A DNA stretch of 64,000 nt from Russula earlei. Its lineage: Eukaryota; Basidiomycota; Agaricomycetes; Russulales; Russulaceae. The stretch covers positions 186,001 to 250,000 of the forward strand of contig JAGFNK010000023.1 of the NCBI GenBank assembly GCA_025769875.1, read 5' to 3'. The translations under genes and the position numbers were made by a program. Below are positions 24,413 through 34,722 of the stretch, one piece after another (positions within the stretch are counted from its first letter, which is position 1; each line of letters opens with the position of its first letter). A model generated the notes under the pieces. That model searched no databases. It had not been told where the DNA came from and worked only from the letters and a program-made list of their open reading frames with translations.

Positions 24413-25602
24413 ATGATAGATTCTCCAACGCCAGAAGAGGACGAGGAAGTCTCCGAAGACGACTCAGTGGGCATCCAAGAGCAAAACCAAGATGGAGATC
24501 GTAACGGAAACAACGGAAAGGCCATGACGATGGAGGAAAGGAAGGCAAAGATGCAGCAGCTTAGAGCAAAAATGGTGCGCCGTGCCCCTTCTTCTCTAAG
24601 TTACGGACTGTCCCCTCATCGTCGTCGTCGTCATCATCATCACAACTGCAGCGGTCGTCGGCGCTCGCGAATCGTGCCTCCGTGATCGAAGAATCCGCAA
24701 AGTCTAAAAGCGCCGCGCGCGACCTCGTGCGGCTTGAAAAGCAGCGAAGGCTAGCCGAGACGCTCCGACTGAGGGCGGATGCCGAGGAGCGGGGCGAGGA
24801 TGTGGAGAGGCAGAAGAACTGGGAGTGGACCATCGAGGAGAACGAGGAGTGGGAGAAGAAGCTGGCGAGGAAGGCTCGGAGGGCCGATTTTGAGTTTCAC
24901 GGTACGCGACGTCTCCTCACTTTCTCATTTCTCCCCCTTGCTCACGGTATTCCTCTTCTCCAAGATGATGCGCACGCCGCTCGGCGGAAATACAAGAAGG
25001 ATGTCGATAAGTTCAAGCCAGATTTAGAAACTTACAATAGACAGAAGGAGGCTGCGATGGGGCTGGCTCCTGGGACGCTTTCGCAAAGTGGAACATCAGC
25101 ATTCTCATTAACAAGTTTCGACCCAACTCAGGAGTCATCAAGCTCTCAGGCGAATCCATTTGATCTTTCCCCCCCCCCTTTTGACGCTGCTGACTCTGGG
25201 CTTCTAGATGGTCCCAACCGCTCACCAGCAGCAGGTGGCAGCCGAAAGCCTCTACCGTGACGCGAATAGCTTGTTGTACGCCGACAACAAGCCTTCCGAC
25301 GAGGCAATTGATCGCGTTATCGGAAAGATCAATCAAGAGTACGTTGGAGCGTTCCCTTCGCTTGTCATTATCCGCTTACTCTGTTAGCCTCGACAAACGG
25401 CGCAAGTTCTCTAGAAAGCGTGCGAACGAAGATTCAGGAGATATTACATATATCAACGAGAAGAACCGCATCTTCAACAAGAAGGTAGGACCGCTCTTGG
25501 TCCTTTCTCACCTTTACTAATGCCACTTTCAAGATCGCGCGTTACTTTGATAAATATACAGCGGAAATACGCGCAAGCTTCGAGCGCGGGACCGCGCTGT
25601 GA
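24413..25602 (+). CDS. SYF2: Pre-mRNA splicing factor SYF2
   Basis: Exons: 24413-24574, 24652-24901, 24965 to about 25090, an exon ending 25338, 25388-25484, 25534-25602. An acidic N-terminus is followed by MTMEERKAKMQQLRAKM, the coiled-coil region RDLVRLEKQRRLAETLRLRA, NWEWTIEENEEWEKKLARK, DDAHAARRKYKKDVDKFKPD and the strongly conserved end SLYRDANSLLYADNKPSDEA, KRRKFSRKRANEDSGDITYI and RYFDKYTAEIRASFERGTAL. SYF2 belongs to the Prp19-associated (NTC) part of the spliceosome. The join between the third exon and SLYRD is uncertain: an intron from about 25091 to 25238 (ending GTGGCAG) fits the frame, while one ending at 25207 does not. A C10 run lies inside it. An upstream ATG near 24382 is out of frame. 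Confidence 0.93.
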
Positions 25603-27373
25603 GTTTGGTGTAGCCCTGTTAGATCGGGTCACCTGTACCGTTGCCGTTGTATGTATTGTCGTGATAGATTAATCTTTCGCCTACTCCCTGGACAATGCTA
25701 CCGTTACAAGCACTGTACGCAGAATTATCATGGGCGATATAGTTCATCTCACCAAAGATGGTTCTCGCTGCCCTGTAAGGTGTCCTACCTCCCACCTGAA
25801 TCACGGAATCACGCCTCTCCTTACCACCAACTGTTATCCCTCCTTCATTCCCTTTCCTCTCCCCATCCCTTCGCCCGGCCTTGACCCTTTCCTCAAGATC
25901 CCACGCCCCTCACGCGCCCTCGATCACGATCGCCTCCTTTGCCACCGGACGCGAGGGCTCGCTGCCCTAGCGCGCCTCGATTCACATTCCTCGCCACGTC
26001 GCTCTTTTCGTCAAGAACGTGTAGGATTTATGATTGGTCAGGTAGTATGCTCTGATATCATAGATGCGATTGTCCATGTTTCACTTTCTTTCATACGTTC
26101 TCGATTGTTCCTTGTCTTCGCCTTCATGGTCTCGATTTCGCGCGTTTTCGGATCTTTCTTTCTCTTTCCCTTTGATCTCCGTCATGTATTTAAAGCTCTA
26201 GCCACTCCCTTTGAATGCAGTTGATTCCGAGCAGCCCTTTGTCTTTGCTTTCGTCAAGATAACCGCTTGCTCTGTCACTCTGCTCCCTCTGTTATCATCC
26301 AGTCCTTTTCTCTGAAACTCAAGCGTACCGATCCGGCGCGCTACAGCCCTCATCTGCACCTGCCATCCCCGCCTTATTATCAGGACAGGAAATTCGTCGT
26401 TCTCAAGCTTCTGAGCTGTCATATGATTGTGAATTCCAATGTGCTAGGAGACCGCTAGTTGCAGTGACAAATACCGCTCCACTGCATTTTCGCCATCATG
26501 TAAAATATCATACCAGAACCAACACCCTCAGTGGATGCTGTGATATTCGACCGGGAATATAAATCACGACTCCCCGGTTAGTGAAAAGGATACCCAAAAA
26601 AACCTAAAAATTGCTCAGTCAGTCAAAAGCGTTCAAAATGCACCAAATACGAAAGGAAAGGAAAAATGTCAGGTTGCAGAACAGATGTCATCAAATGGAA
26701 AAGAATTCCATTAGACTGTTGAGCTTGTTTTTTTTTTTTGTGAATTGTACTCATCATTGAGAGACAACGACCGGGGGGCGATATCTCAGGAGGGTATGTT
26801 TAAAAAAGAGAACTCACCGCCTTCATGGACCCGTAGTTGTGGCCATGAAAACTTGGGATTTTGAGACAAAGGTAAAGAGCCGTGCGTGAGGTCTCACCCA
26901 ACCCACAAAATCGTGTTGTGGTCCCACTACCCTAGTATAGGGTTAAACTGGATATAGAGTATTGAATTTTTCTTAAACCCATGGACCCAATATTCCATCG
27001 GCTTTAACAGATTATGGGTTACTACAACCATAGGTTAGGACAGAGTCGATTGTACCAGCTCGTGGAAGAGACGTAAACACCGCATTTGCTTCACGAATCT
27101 GCGCTTGCTGGTATCGGTGCGCCTCGGCTTCACATTCTCCATCGAGACAGTTGGGTTCCTGCCCTCAGCTTCAATTTTTCATACCGTTGCCAGAACATCC
27201 GAGCCATCCGGTTGACCTCATGCATCAGTGCCTGGGCGGGTGATGCGATGCCTTGGGTTAGAATCGGGCAGAGTCCCTTCCGCAAAGATGAGTGCAGTAC
27301 TGTGCTTGACCAGCCCGTGACGAGCAAGCCCGAGTTTGGGTTAGGGTTTATTGGTTTAGTGCACTCCTCAACG
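25603..27373. other. Intergenic stretch, SYF2 to LSM6
   Basis: About 1.8 kb. A 164-codon ATG frame (25730-26224) is C/T-rich with no recognisable domain and is not called. The 26470-27060 part is more AT-rich than its surroundings, with a T10 run at about 26729. It holds a small hairpin-like ACCCTAGTATAGGGT at about 26929-26943. No tRNA or coding signal recognised. Confidence 0.4.
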
Positions 27374-27775
27374 ATGCCAATGGACGGCACACCACCTCCC
27401 CCGGAAGCTACACCGCCACCGCCTCCACCAGTCACATCCGGATCACCAACAGAATTCCTGAAAAATGTAGTTGGCAAGCGTGTCGTAGTTCGCCTGACAT
27501 CTGGAGTCGACTACCTTGGCATGTTCTTCTCGCGATTGCGTCGAGCTCGGGTGGGACTTAACCGATCTCAGGTGTCCTATCCTGCCTTGATGGATACATG
27601 AACATCGCCCTTGAGCAGACAGAGGAGCACGTTAATGGAACGGTGACGAATCGTTATGGGGATGCGTTCATCCGTGGCAACAACGGTGCGATGCTCCTCT
27701 TTATGTCTTGCTGCTCTCCGACGTCTGACGTCTTCACGCAAAGTACTCTATATATCGGCTGCTGAACCATTGTGA
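27374..27775 (+). CDS. LSM6: U6 snRNA-associated Sm-like protein LSM6
   Basis: Three exons, 27374-27518, 27572-27685 and 27744-27775, give 96 residues. A proline-rich N-terminal extension (PPPPEATPPPPPPV) precedes the Sm fold: TEFLKNVVGKRVVVRLTSGV, DYLGVLSCLDGYMNIALEQT, and Sm2 with GDAFIRGNNVLYIS. LSM6 is a ring subunit of LSM1-7 (mRNA decay) and LSM2-8 (U6 snRNP). The first intron (27519-27571) begins GCATGT; only the GC-AG reading restores the family sequence DYLGVLSCLDGYM. A second ATG at 27380 is an equally possible start. The gene is followed, tail to tail, by eIF3j. Confidence 0.96.
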
Positions 27776-27893
27776 TTTTTTTTCAAGTGCGCCTCGGGAT
27801 ACAGAACCTCGTGTAGCATTGCACGTACAATCCTTACTGCGTATTCGGTTACAGGTAGAATGGGTAACACGGCTGCAGCGCTAATCAAAACAG

Positions 27894-28923
27894 CTAACCG
27901 TTACAATCACACCACATAAAGTCGTCTGGGTTGGTCCCGAAATCGTCCAGGGCCTCGTCATACGCAGTCGTATCCAGCCTGCAGTAAGACGTCAGACCGG
28001 GGGTACACACACGCCCACGAGGTGCTCACTTGTTTCCCAGCTTGCTAGCACCGAGGATGGGCTTTTCAGCCGACTTTGACTTTTTCCTTTCCGCTGGTTT
28101 TCTCCCGTTGTTCGCGCTGTTTCTCATTCGCAAGCGCAGTAAGTCCGCTCGCCGCTTTGCGTACGTCGACATCATCACGCGGCGGCGCAGCAAGGGCGCG
28201 CACGTGGTGCTCGACAAAAGCGGCATAGAGTGGCTTGTCCTGGTGTCGTTTGACGACTTGCGCGATGATGGCGTCTGAAAGGGTGATAAACTCCTCTTTG
28301 GACTTGGGCGTTGATTCGAGGATCTTGTCGAGGTCCGCGTCGGACGAGCCTGGTATGGTGGGGGGTTACGCGTGAGATACAGGAAGGAGTGCTCGCTCGA
28401 CCAGAACAAGGGGCCAGCGCACACGCACCCACCCTTCACGGTAGCGGATCCGAAGAGCTCGGTGGCATTGCGCAGATCGGACTCGAGCTCGCGCTCCTTC
28501 TCGAGCCGCGCTTTAGCACGAGGGTCGAGCACCGCGTCCCTCGTCGTAGTCCACCTGGCTATTTCCTGAGGAGAGCTGCGATTGGCGCGTAGCCTCCTTC
28601 TCTGCGAAGCTTCTGCTTGAGAGTTCCCTTCCTCTTTGGAGGGGCTGCCGGGGGGGACGCCGGCTCTTCCTGGTCCATCGCTCGGCAAAAAAAATTCACG
28701 TCGATGAGGGAGAGACATCTCGGTCGGACGCAGAGTGTGAAAGCTCACGACGGGCCCATCGTCATCTCCGTCCTCTCCTTCCCAACTGCTCTTAGTTGCC
28801 AGCGCCTTCTTGGGTACAGGACGCGCAGGAGAGTCGCCCTCGGCACCCTCCACCCTGACCCCTGACAGTGAGCAGCGAACGGCGAGATGAGACGGAGAAT
28901 GATGACCGACTCCAGTCTGACAT
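27894..28923 (-). CDS. HCR1: Translation initiation factor eIF3 subunit J, frame broken in the sequence
   Basis: Read on the minus strand from MSDW at 28923. Recognisable parts in order: PVPKKALATKSSWEGED; an exon with EEPASPPAAPPKRKGTLKQK; DAVLDPRAKARLEKERELES and NATELFGSA; then, after an intron with donor GTGGGT, DADLDKILESTPKSKEEF, DVDVRKAASGLTALANEKQ; and a last exon 27978-27894 with LDTTAYDEALDDFGTNPDDF. eIF3j binds the 40S subunit decoding centre and aids initiation and ribosome recycling. Three single extra bases, near 28606, 28538-28540 and 28081-28090, break the conserved frame; removing each restores homology exactly. The first join after MSDW is uncertain. The start codon is only 33 nt from that of COQ9 on the other strand. 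Confidence 0.85.
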
Positions 28924-28956
28924 TGATTCACGGTTCTACCTGCTTGGGAACGAGAA

Positions 28957-29887
28957 ATGGGCGCAAGGACCGGTTGGGGCTGCCAAGTCAGTGCAGCAGT
29001 GCACACACCCTTACCATACCGTTCTTCCTCACGCCTACGCCCCAATCGCAGGACACAGCTCTTTGAATCTTGCGATTCCTTTGGTTCAGCGCGGTGGCTT
29101 CACCCGTACCGCCCTAGCGCGTTCGGTGCTCGCCCCTCCTCGACCGAACGCGGAGCCTCTCTCCGGTTCTGCAGTGACGGCGTTGTGTTCGGCGAGGGCG
29201 ACGCCGTTCGACGCACTCTCGTCAATGCGTGGCCGGACGCAGGGCGAGCTCATATGCGTTCTGTGCCCGTCGAAGGCGTCAAGGGCGCCCGCCTCGCCCG
29301 CCTCGAGTACAACGTGCCCGTGCTCAGGCATCTCCCCGAGGTGAACCGATCGAGGCCTGATCACGGAGCGCCGCACGCTTACACGTTACGACCTAGGCAT
29401 TTGGACTTGTCGCATCTCCCCCCCCCCCCCCCCCGGGTTTTCCGCCCATTGATCCGCTTCCCGCCATCCAGCACGCAGCCGGCGTCGCGGACGAGGCATG
29501 TCGCGCAACCAATGACGCATCCGTCGGAGTACGTCTGTTCGAATGGGCATCCACATTCACTTCAATGACTTGCGTACGAAAGCCTTCCTGGTATACAAGG
29601 CGCGCTACCCCTTGCGGCCATCTATTTCGCTGCAGGTAAGACGGGCTTTCACTCCCTTGGTCCCCCCCCCAACCTACGTTGACATATGTCTCTGACTCCT
29701 TCCTGCCAGAGCTCATCAACTCACATCGCCGCCGACCGCTCCCGCTTTTCTCGACTCCCTCCTCGAATCGTCATCGCGTGTCCAAGACGCCATTTCAGAA
29801 ACGGAGGGATTCGCCCAATACATCGCCAAAAGTTGCTCGGCCTCTTCCTCGGCCCCGTTTTCCACCGCCGCGGTGGGTATGAGGTGA
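28957..29887 (+). CDS. COQ9: Ubiquinone biosynthesis protein COQ9, frame broken in the sequence
   Basis: Exons about 28957-29340, 29397-29528, 29583-29635, 29710-29887. The N-terminus is basic and Ser-rich (mitochondrial targeting-like). Body: LAIPLVQRGGFTRTALARSV, a segment with FGEGDAVRRTLVNAW, LEYNVPVLRHLPE, then AFGLVASPP plus a proline run coded by 17 consecutive C (about 29418-29434), GFPPIDPLPAIQHAAGVADE, SWYTRRAT, and HQLTSPPTAPAFLDSLLESS with EGFAQYIAKS. COQ9 is a lipid-binding TetR-fold protein that presents coenzyme Q intermediates to COQ7 in the mitochondrial matrix. Frame breaks: near 29056 (extra T), near 29181 (extra two bases), near 29607 (extra C) and near 29713 (one base short). 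The C-tract itself is in frame. The 3' end overlaps the end of UPF3. Confidence 0.82.
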
Positions 29888-31535
29888 CATGTTGCTGTCT
29901 GGTGACGGAGCGGCGCCTGGCGACGTAGCGTCCGCCGATGGGGCATGTTGCGACGGACGCGAAGGGGGCTGTTTCGCCTCGCGCTGGAGAATGGTGGGGG
30001 CTGGCAATACGCCTGGCTGGGGAGCTGCCGCCCGCGCGTCGTCCTCTTCTCTCCTACCCCCGCCGTCCCTCTTCTCTCTACCATCCTTAGCAGGTCCCTT
30101 CTCCTTCTCTTTCTCCTGACCGCGCTCCCGCTTGCCAGCGCCGCTCTTGGAAACCCCAGCGCCGCTGAGGGCGGCCTCGAAGTGCCTCGACGCAATGCCA
30201 AGTACAGGCCGCGACCGCCTCCCGGGGTTGTCAGAACTCGCTGGCGCGAGGGCGGGTGCGGAGGTGGGCGTGGAGGTGGAGGTACCGCCGCCGGTCTCTG
30301 ACGGGGGGTTCGAAAGTATCGCAGGCGCGGCTTGACCGGGGGGTGTGGAGGACGATTTGGGTGCCTGTGTCCCACGCGCCTGGACTTGTGCGGATGTGTG
30401 GTGCTTTCCACCTCGCGCCGACTTGCCCTTGCTAGGCGAGGAGGAGGGCTTTCCCGTAGGTGCTGCGGGTGCATTTCCGGCCTTCGGCTGCGTCGCGGGA
30501 CCAGGCTGAGCAGACGCCTTTTGTGCGGCTGCAGCTGCAGCCCTCTTCGCTGCTCGTTTACCCAGCGGTGCCGTCGACTCGCCACTTTGTTTTAGCTCGG
30601 AGGTTGCACCGGCGGCGGTGGGGGCGGCTGTGGCCTTCTTTTTGGACTCCTCCCTCTTGGATATCTGAGAGTCCTTGTAGTGAGGATGATTCCTTTGGAT
30701 GGCCTCTTTGTCCCGCTGTGCGGATTTCTCGGCCTTGAGGGCGTCCAAGAGAGGGGTGGACGCGGGCATAGCAGGACGTTCAGTAGAGGCAACTAGAGAG
30801 TGATGTCGAGTGAGCAAAATGATGTCTGATAATATATGCACCATGCGGACCTAGCATTTCCAAGAGCTGGTCAGTGTCATGAGGCTTGGTCGAAGAGGCC
30901 TCAAGGGCCTGCAGAAAGGCGATGTATTCCTCGTCTGATATGGGGATGGGTCAGGCTAGAGAGGAGTCGAGGAGACCATGGCATGCCTTGATCAATCGTG
31001 GCATTTCTACTATCGGCCTTTTTCTTCTCCAGTGGCAACTTCTGGTATGGCGCAAACTCGACCACGGCTTGTGATTCGTTCCCTGGATGAGGAGGTTGAG
31101 ATAGTATGGCAGGGCATGAGAACAGCGAATGCATACCTGCTTTATCCTTAAATACATGCCCGTCGTACTCGCGACTGAACTTGGCGACGAGTTCCTCCGT
31201 CTTGAAGGCAATGTATGCGCGGGAGTGCACGTTCTCCTTGTTCAGCCTTTGAACCGTGCCATGATACTGTGAGTGCGACAGCGCACGATGAGTTTCTCTG
31301 GCACATACTTCTTCCTGACTTTTCCGGGATAGAACTCCTTCCAAAGGACGACGTCATCCGTCACCCACGTCTGCACGGACTGCCAAAATATCTGCTCGGG
31401 GAGGTTCGGTGGCAGCCTGCGCACGACAATCTTGAGGCGTTCGGTTCCAGTGGCCTTGGACTGTCCCTGACGCTTTTCCTTGGCTTTGGATCGCGACTGA
31501 GGTTTCTTGACAGGCTCTGTAGTCACACTGGACAT
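29795..31535 (-). CDS. UPF3: Nonsense-mediated decay factor UPF3
   Basis: Five exons on the minus strand: 31535-31309, 31246-31137, 31082-30987, 30934-30851, 30792-29795, giving 504 residues with no frame problem. The Smg4/UPF3 RNP-type domain is visible as LKIVVRRLPPNLPEQIFWQS, a segment ending in FYPGKVRKKLNKEN, SRAYIAFKTEELVAKFSREY and GNESQAVVEFAPYQKLP. A region with DEEYIAFLQAL follows, then a long Ala/Ser/Pro-rich and basic tail ending in GGGKRGRGRGRA. UPF3 links the exon-junction complex or terminating ribosome to UPF2-UPF1. The third intron (30986-30935) starts GCATGC: a GC-AG intron. The tail-to-tail overlap with COQ9 covers at least 45 bp. Confidence 0.95.
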
Positions 31536-31854
31536 CTGGGGACGGTCACGGTTGAGATCTCAGTTATCCCAGGGGAATTTCCCTTGTATGCTGGCCAGAT
31601 TTAGTAGTACACCGCTTACAACCACTTGTCATTCAACCGACACCCGACGAGCGCTGGAAGGGACGTTTAAGATCATTGAGTGCGCCTCAAAAATATCGTT
31701 GATAGTAAGAAACATGTCCCTATTACATAGTTCGTCTATTAAGGACCAGCGACACAGTACTGTGGTAGGGTACCGAGATATGCGAGACGAAACCTCGTAA
31801 TAGATCAGCTAGGGCAAGGACTGTCAAAGATAGCACGCAGGGGGTATAAGGTAA
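31536..31854. other. UPF3 promoter region
   Basis: No gene seen. Holds the UPF3 upstream region and the 3' end of the KRE9-like gene. Confidence 0.4.
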
Positions 31855-32711
31855 TCAGAGGAAGAAAGCGAAGGCAACAGCAGCGACGCCAGTAGCGCCG
31901 AGAACGCGGGGCACAACCATATGGCCAGCACCATTGGACTTATTCGTACTGCTACTAGCAGGGCCACTTGAAGCGGCCGGCCGTGCAGACGTAATGGATG
32001 GGGCAGCCGACCCAGACGAAGCAGGAGCAGCAGTTGAGACAGGTCCCATCGAGGCGGTCCCTACTCCACTGATCTCGGCCTGGACGGTGGCGTTGAATTG
32101 GCCACTCATGCCAGTGAGACTGTTCAAATGTTTGAGAGATGAGATGCTGAAAAAAAGATCTCACGCACGTAAACTTGGCCGAAAATGCCTCGGCGCGATA
32201 CTGAGGATTAGCGGGATCTGTCAGGTTACTAGACGTGAACCTGAGGAAGCTAGCAATAGGACATTGGCCACCGGTCAGGAATAAAAACAGGTGCAACACT
32301 CACTAGGCGTTGTAGTTGGGTCCAACAGTAGCGTCAGGTGTCCAGTTTAATGAGGATACTTTGGAAACATCAACAGTGGAGATTAATTGCAGGAGAGTCT
32401 ATGGGTGATTGGTTTATTAAATAAACGAAACGGAGGGTTGCCCACACCTGCTGCTGCTGGTTGCCAGCATATAGACCGACGGTGGCAAGGCCAAATGCCG
32501 CAAGGGTGGGTGAATTTCCATCGTCTTTCCAGTTTATAGACACTGGCTGACCAGCAGGCAAACTGCTACTACCAACTGGATTGGTTACCTTGGGAGACGT
32601 GAGTCCAAGAGTCCAAGATCATGAATAAAACCGTGGGATACACACGTAAACGGTTGCCTGGGCAAGAGGAGCAAGTGCAGCAATGGCAAGGACGAGAAGA
32701 GAAGACAGCAT
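31855..32711 (-). CDS. KRE9/KNH1-like Ser/Thr-rich GPI-anchored protein (copy A)
   Basis: Five exons: 32711-32646, 32588-32448, 32398-32304, 32249-32169, 32119-31855; 215 residues, all in frame. Signal peptide MLSSLLVLAIAALAPLAQA; then the KRE9/KNH1-type N-terminal domain with VTNPVGSSSLPAGQPVSINW, AAFGLATVGLYAGNQQQQ, STVDVSKVSSLNWTPD and FLRFTSSNLTDPANPQYRAE. The second half is Ser/Thr/Ala-rich, with a GPI signal (SNGAG followed by the hydrophobic VLGATGVAAVAFAFFL). Proteins of this family are cell-wall or plasma-membrane anchored and in yeast affect beta-1,6-glucan. It is head to head with copy B on the plus strand. Confidence 0.88.
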
Positions 32712-33456
32712 TATGATGTTGTTTTTTTTTTGGGTGGAAAGAAAGAATGGAAGGGTGGAAAGAGAGTGGGTGGGCCGAACAGTGGCAACTGAGGCGAGGA
32801 GAGGAAGAAACGAGAAAAAAAAAAAAGGGGGAGATGCGTAATTTATATGTCAGTCGGGCGGATAAGCAGCAACAGCGCCGGGCCCGGAAAGCGCCTCGAT
32901 TAGGACTATCCCATACCAGTACAGTACAGTACAATATCTCGGCAGTCACCCATATCTCGGCACTTTTGCTTTTTTTTCTCTGTATCTGTTCAAACAACTC
33001 TACTCAAACATCCCTTGATGTCATCCTAGGAAATGCATCAAGTAGTTCCTGGCTGAGTTTGACTGCCGAGATATGGGCGGTGGACCGAGATACCGGTAGG
33101 GGATCGGAGTGCTTGACATGACATGACACATGCCGCCGCATGGTCTGCAACTTCATTTCACGCGTCAATATGGTATGCTCTGCTGGTGTAAGAAAACGCT
33201 GCAAATCCACCACCACCGTTTCCATTTTTCAATGGAGTGGAGTGGATTGGCCAGGAAACATCGGATTTAGGTCGTGCCTTAACAAGGTTACCATAGTTAT
33301 CTGCTGCTCCTTAGAAGGGAGATCACTCCTCGGCTCCATGCACTGTCGTGCTCTCCACGTTACTTCCTGCTGGCCAGCCTCCATTCGGGGTGATATTCTC
33401 GTCTTCTTCTCGTAACACCCACACTCCTTTGTCTCTCGCCTTTCCCTCGTCGACCT
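32712..33456. promoter_or_regulatory. Shared divergent promoter of the two KRE9-like genes
   Basis: A 745-bp region between two divergently read paralogues. It contains the 11-mer ATATCTCGGCA at 32934-32944 and again at 32952-32962. A reverse copy, TGCCGAGATAT, lies at 33064-33074, and a partial copy, CCGAGATA, at about 33085-33092. The reverse copy extends to TGACTGCCGAGATATGGG, matching flanks of both direct copies. A GTACAGTACAGTAC tandem lies at about 32919-32932. The arrangement looks like a factor-binding cluster serving both genes; the factor is unknown. Confidence 0.5.
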
Positions 33457-34551
33457 ATGCGCGTCGCTCCAAGCTTCGCAACTGCGAGCTTCATTCTGGC
33501 CCTTTCCAGGACAGTGCACGGATCTCTTTATGTGCGGTGGTCTCCTCGAAAAATTCGTCGATTTGATGCGATCTCCCGACCGTAGGTAATCAACCCTACC
33601 GCACAGACTGTGTGTCATGGCGGGCAGCCCTGTTCGGTTCAGTGGCTGGATGATGGCCGAGAGCCCCTCCTGACAGCCATAGGGCCGTGCAACGTCGCTT
33701 TGTTCGCGGGGAATCAGGTTTGTTCCCTATGTCTATAGACGACTTTTCTTCTGAACTGAACATTTATACAGTCGTTGATTCAGCAGATTGAACCGGTCGA
33801 CGTCTCTGTGACTCATTCACTCACGTTCACGGTGAGTCTATTTCATGGGTGCCAAACGTGATTTTTGCTCATATTCATCCAAGCCAAGTCCTAATGCGGG
33901 CCCAAACTCAAATGCCTAGTATGGGTACTCGCGAGTGAACGGCATGCGCTGACTGGTTTTCTTCACGTAGCTACATTGCCTTCACCTCAATCAGATCACC
34001 GGATCCCTCCCACCCAACGGTGTTTTCTGCTAGCTTCTCGTCTGTGTCTCCTTAAATTTTTACTTGTTGATATATTTACAGTCCTCTCTAGACTCGATCG
34101 GATGAGTGGCTCGTTCAACTCACCAGTTCCCCAGTTGACATCCGCGATACCCGTGCCGGCTTCAGTGCTGTCGGCACATCCTAATCCCATCTCTACCTCG
34201 ATACTCTCCGGGACTATCTCGTTGTCAACTACAACAATCCCATCTTCATCTCCTCTGCTATCGTCTTCTGTCCCTCAGTCCGTTTCCTCATCTACGTCGA
34301 CGATCTCTTCACCAATTACTACCACCTCTTCTCGACCGAATGCCGCCATGCGGCAGTCCTTGCCGTTTTCGACCAGTCACTCTGATTTGCATGACCATTT
34401 CACTTTTAGCGTGTTCCGGTTGTCTTGGGAAATAGTCCGGGTCGACATTGAATTCCCCGAGTCATGGTCAGCTGTAGTTCTATCACTTGTGCATCTACAT
34501 CTTGCTATCACACGTATTCTGTCACTTGTTCTCTCGTTCTTTCACATTTAA
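33457..34551 (+). CDS. KRE9/KNH1-like GPI-anchored protein (copy B)
   Basis: Exons: 33457-33531, 33586-33717, 33772-33831, 33884-33918, 33971-34039, 34092-34551. The first exon gives a signal peptide (MRVAPSFATASFILALSRT). The domain follows as VINPTAQTVCHGGQPCSVQW, LDDGREPLLTAIGPCNVALF, SLIQQIEPVDVSVTHSLTFT, PSPNAGPNSNA and YIAFTSIRSPDPSHPTVFSA, then LDRMSGSFN, the counterpart of LTGMSGQFN in copy A. It has three cysteines that copy A lacks. The tail is Ser/Thr/Pro-rich. The C-terminus is hydrophobic but a less typical GPI signal, so the final exon may be misread. Intron positions after the first Tyr, after GNQ and inside the NA-Tyr codon match copy A; one intron is extra. Confidence 0.78.
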
Positions 34552-34722
34552 TTCGAGAGGCGGTCAACAAACGAGATTGCCATGGCTTCAGAACCGCATA
34601 CAACTTCGCTTACAAGTAGCCGCCATAAATCGCGTCTGACCCGTCCGCGGCGATGTTGTCGAAGCGTTTTTCCCGCGCGGTTACCCGCGCGTTCTCTTCC
34701 ATGTTCTGCCAGTGCATGTTGA

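Noticed and set aside
25730..26224. Plus-strand 164-codon frame downstream of SYF2
   Set aside because: C/T-rich, no domain, no splice structure; could be an untranslated RNA but nothing supports coding.
26929..26943. ACCCTAGTATAGGGT, resembling telomere-repeat halves
   Set aside because: Single short hairpin, no tandem TTAGGG array.
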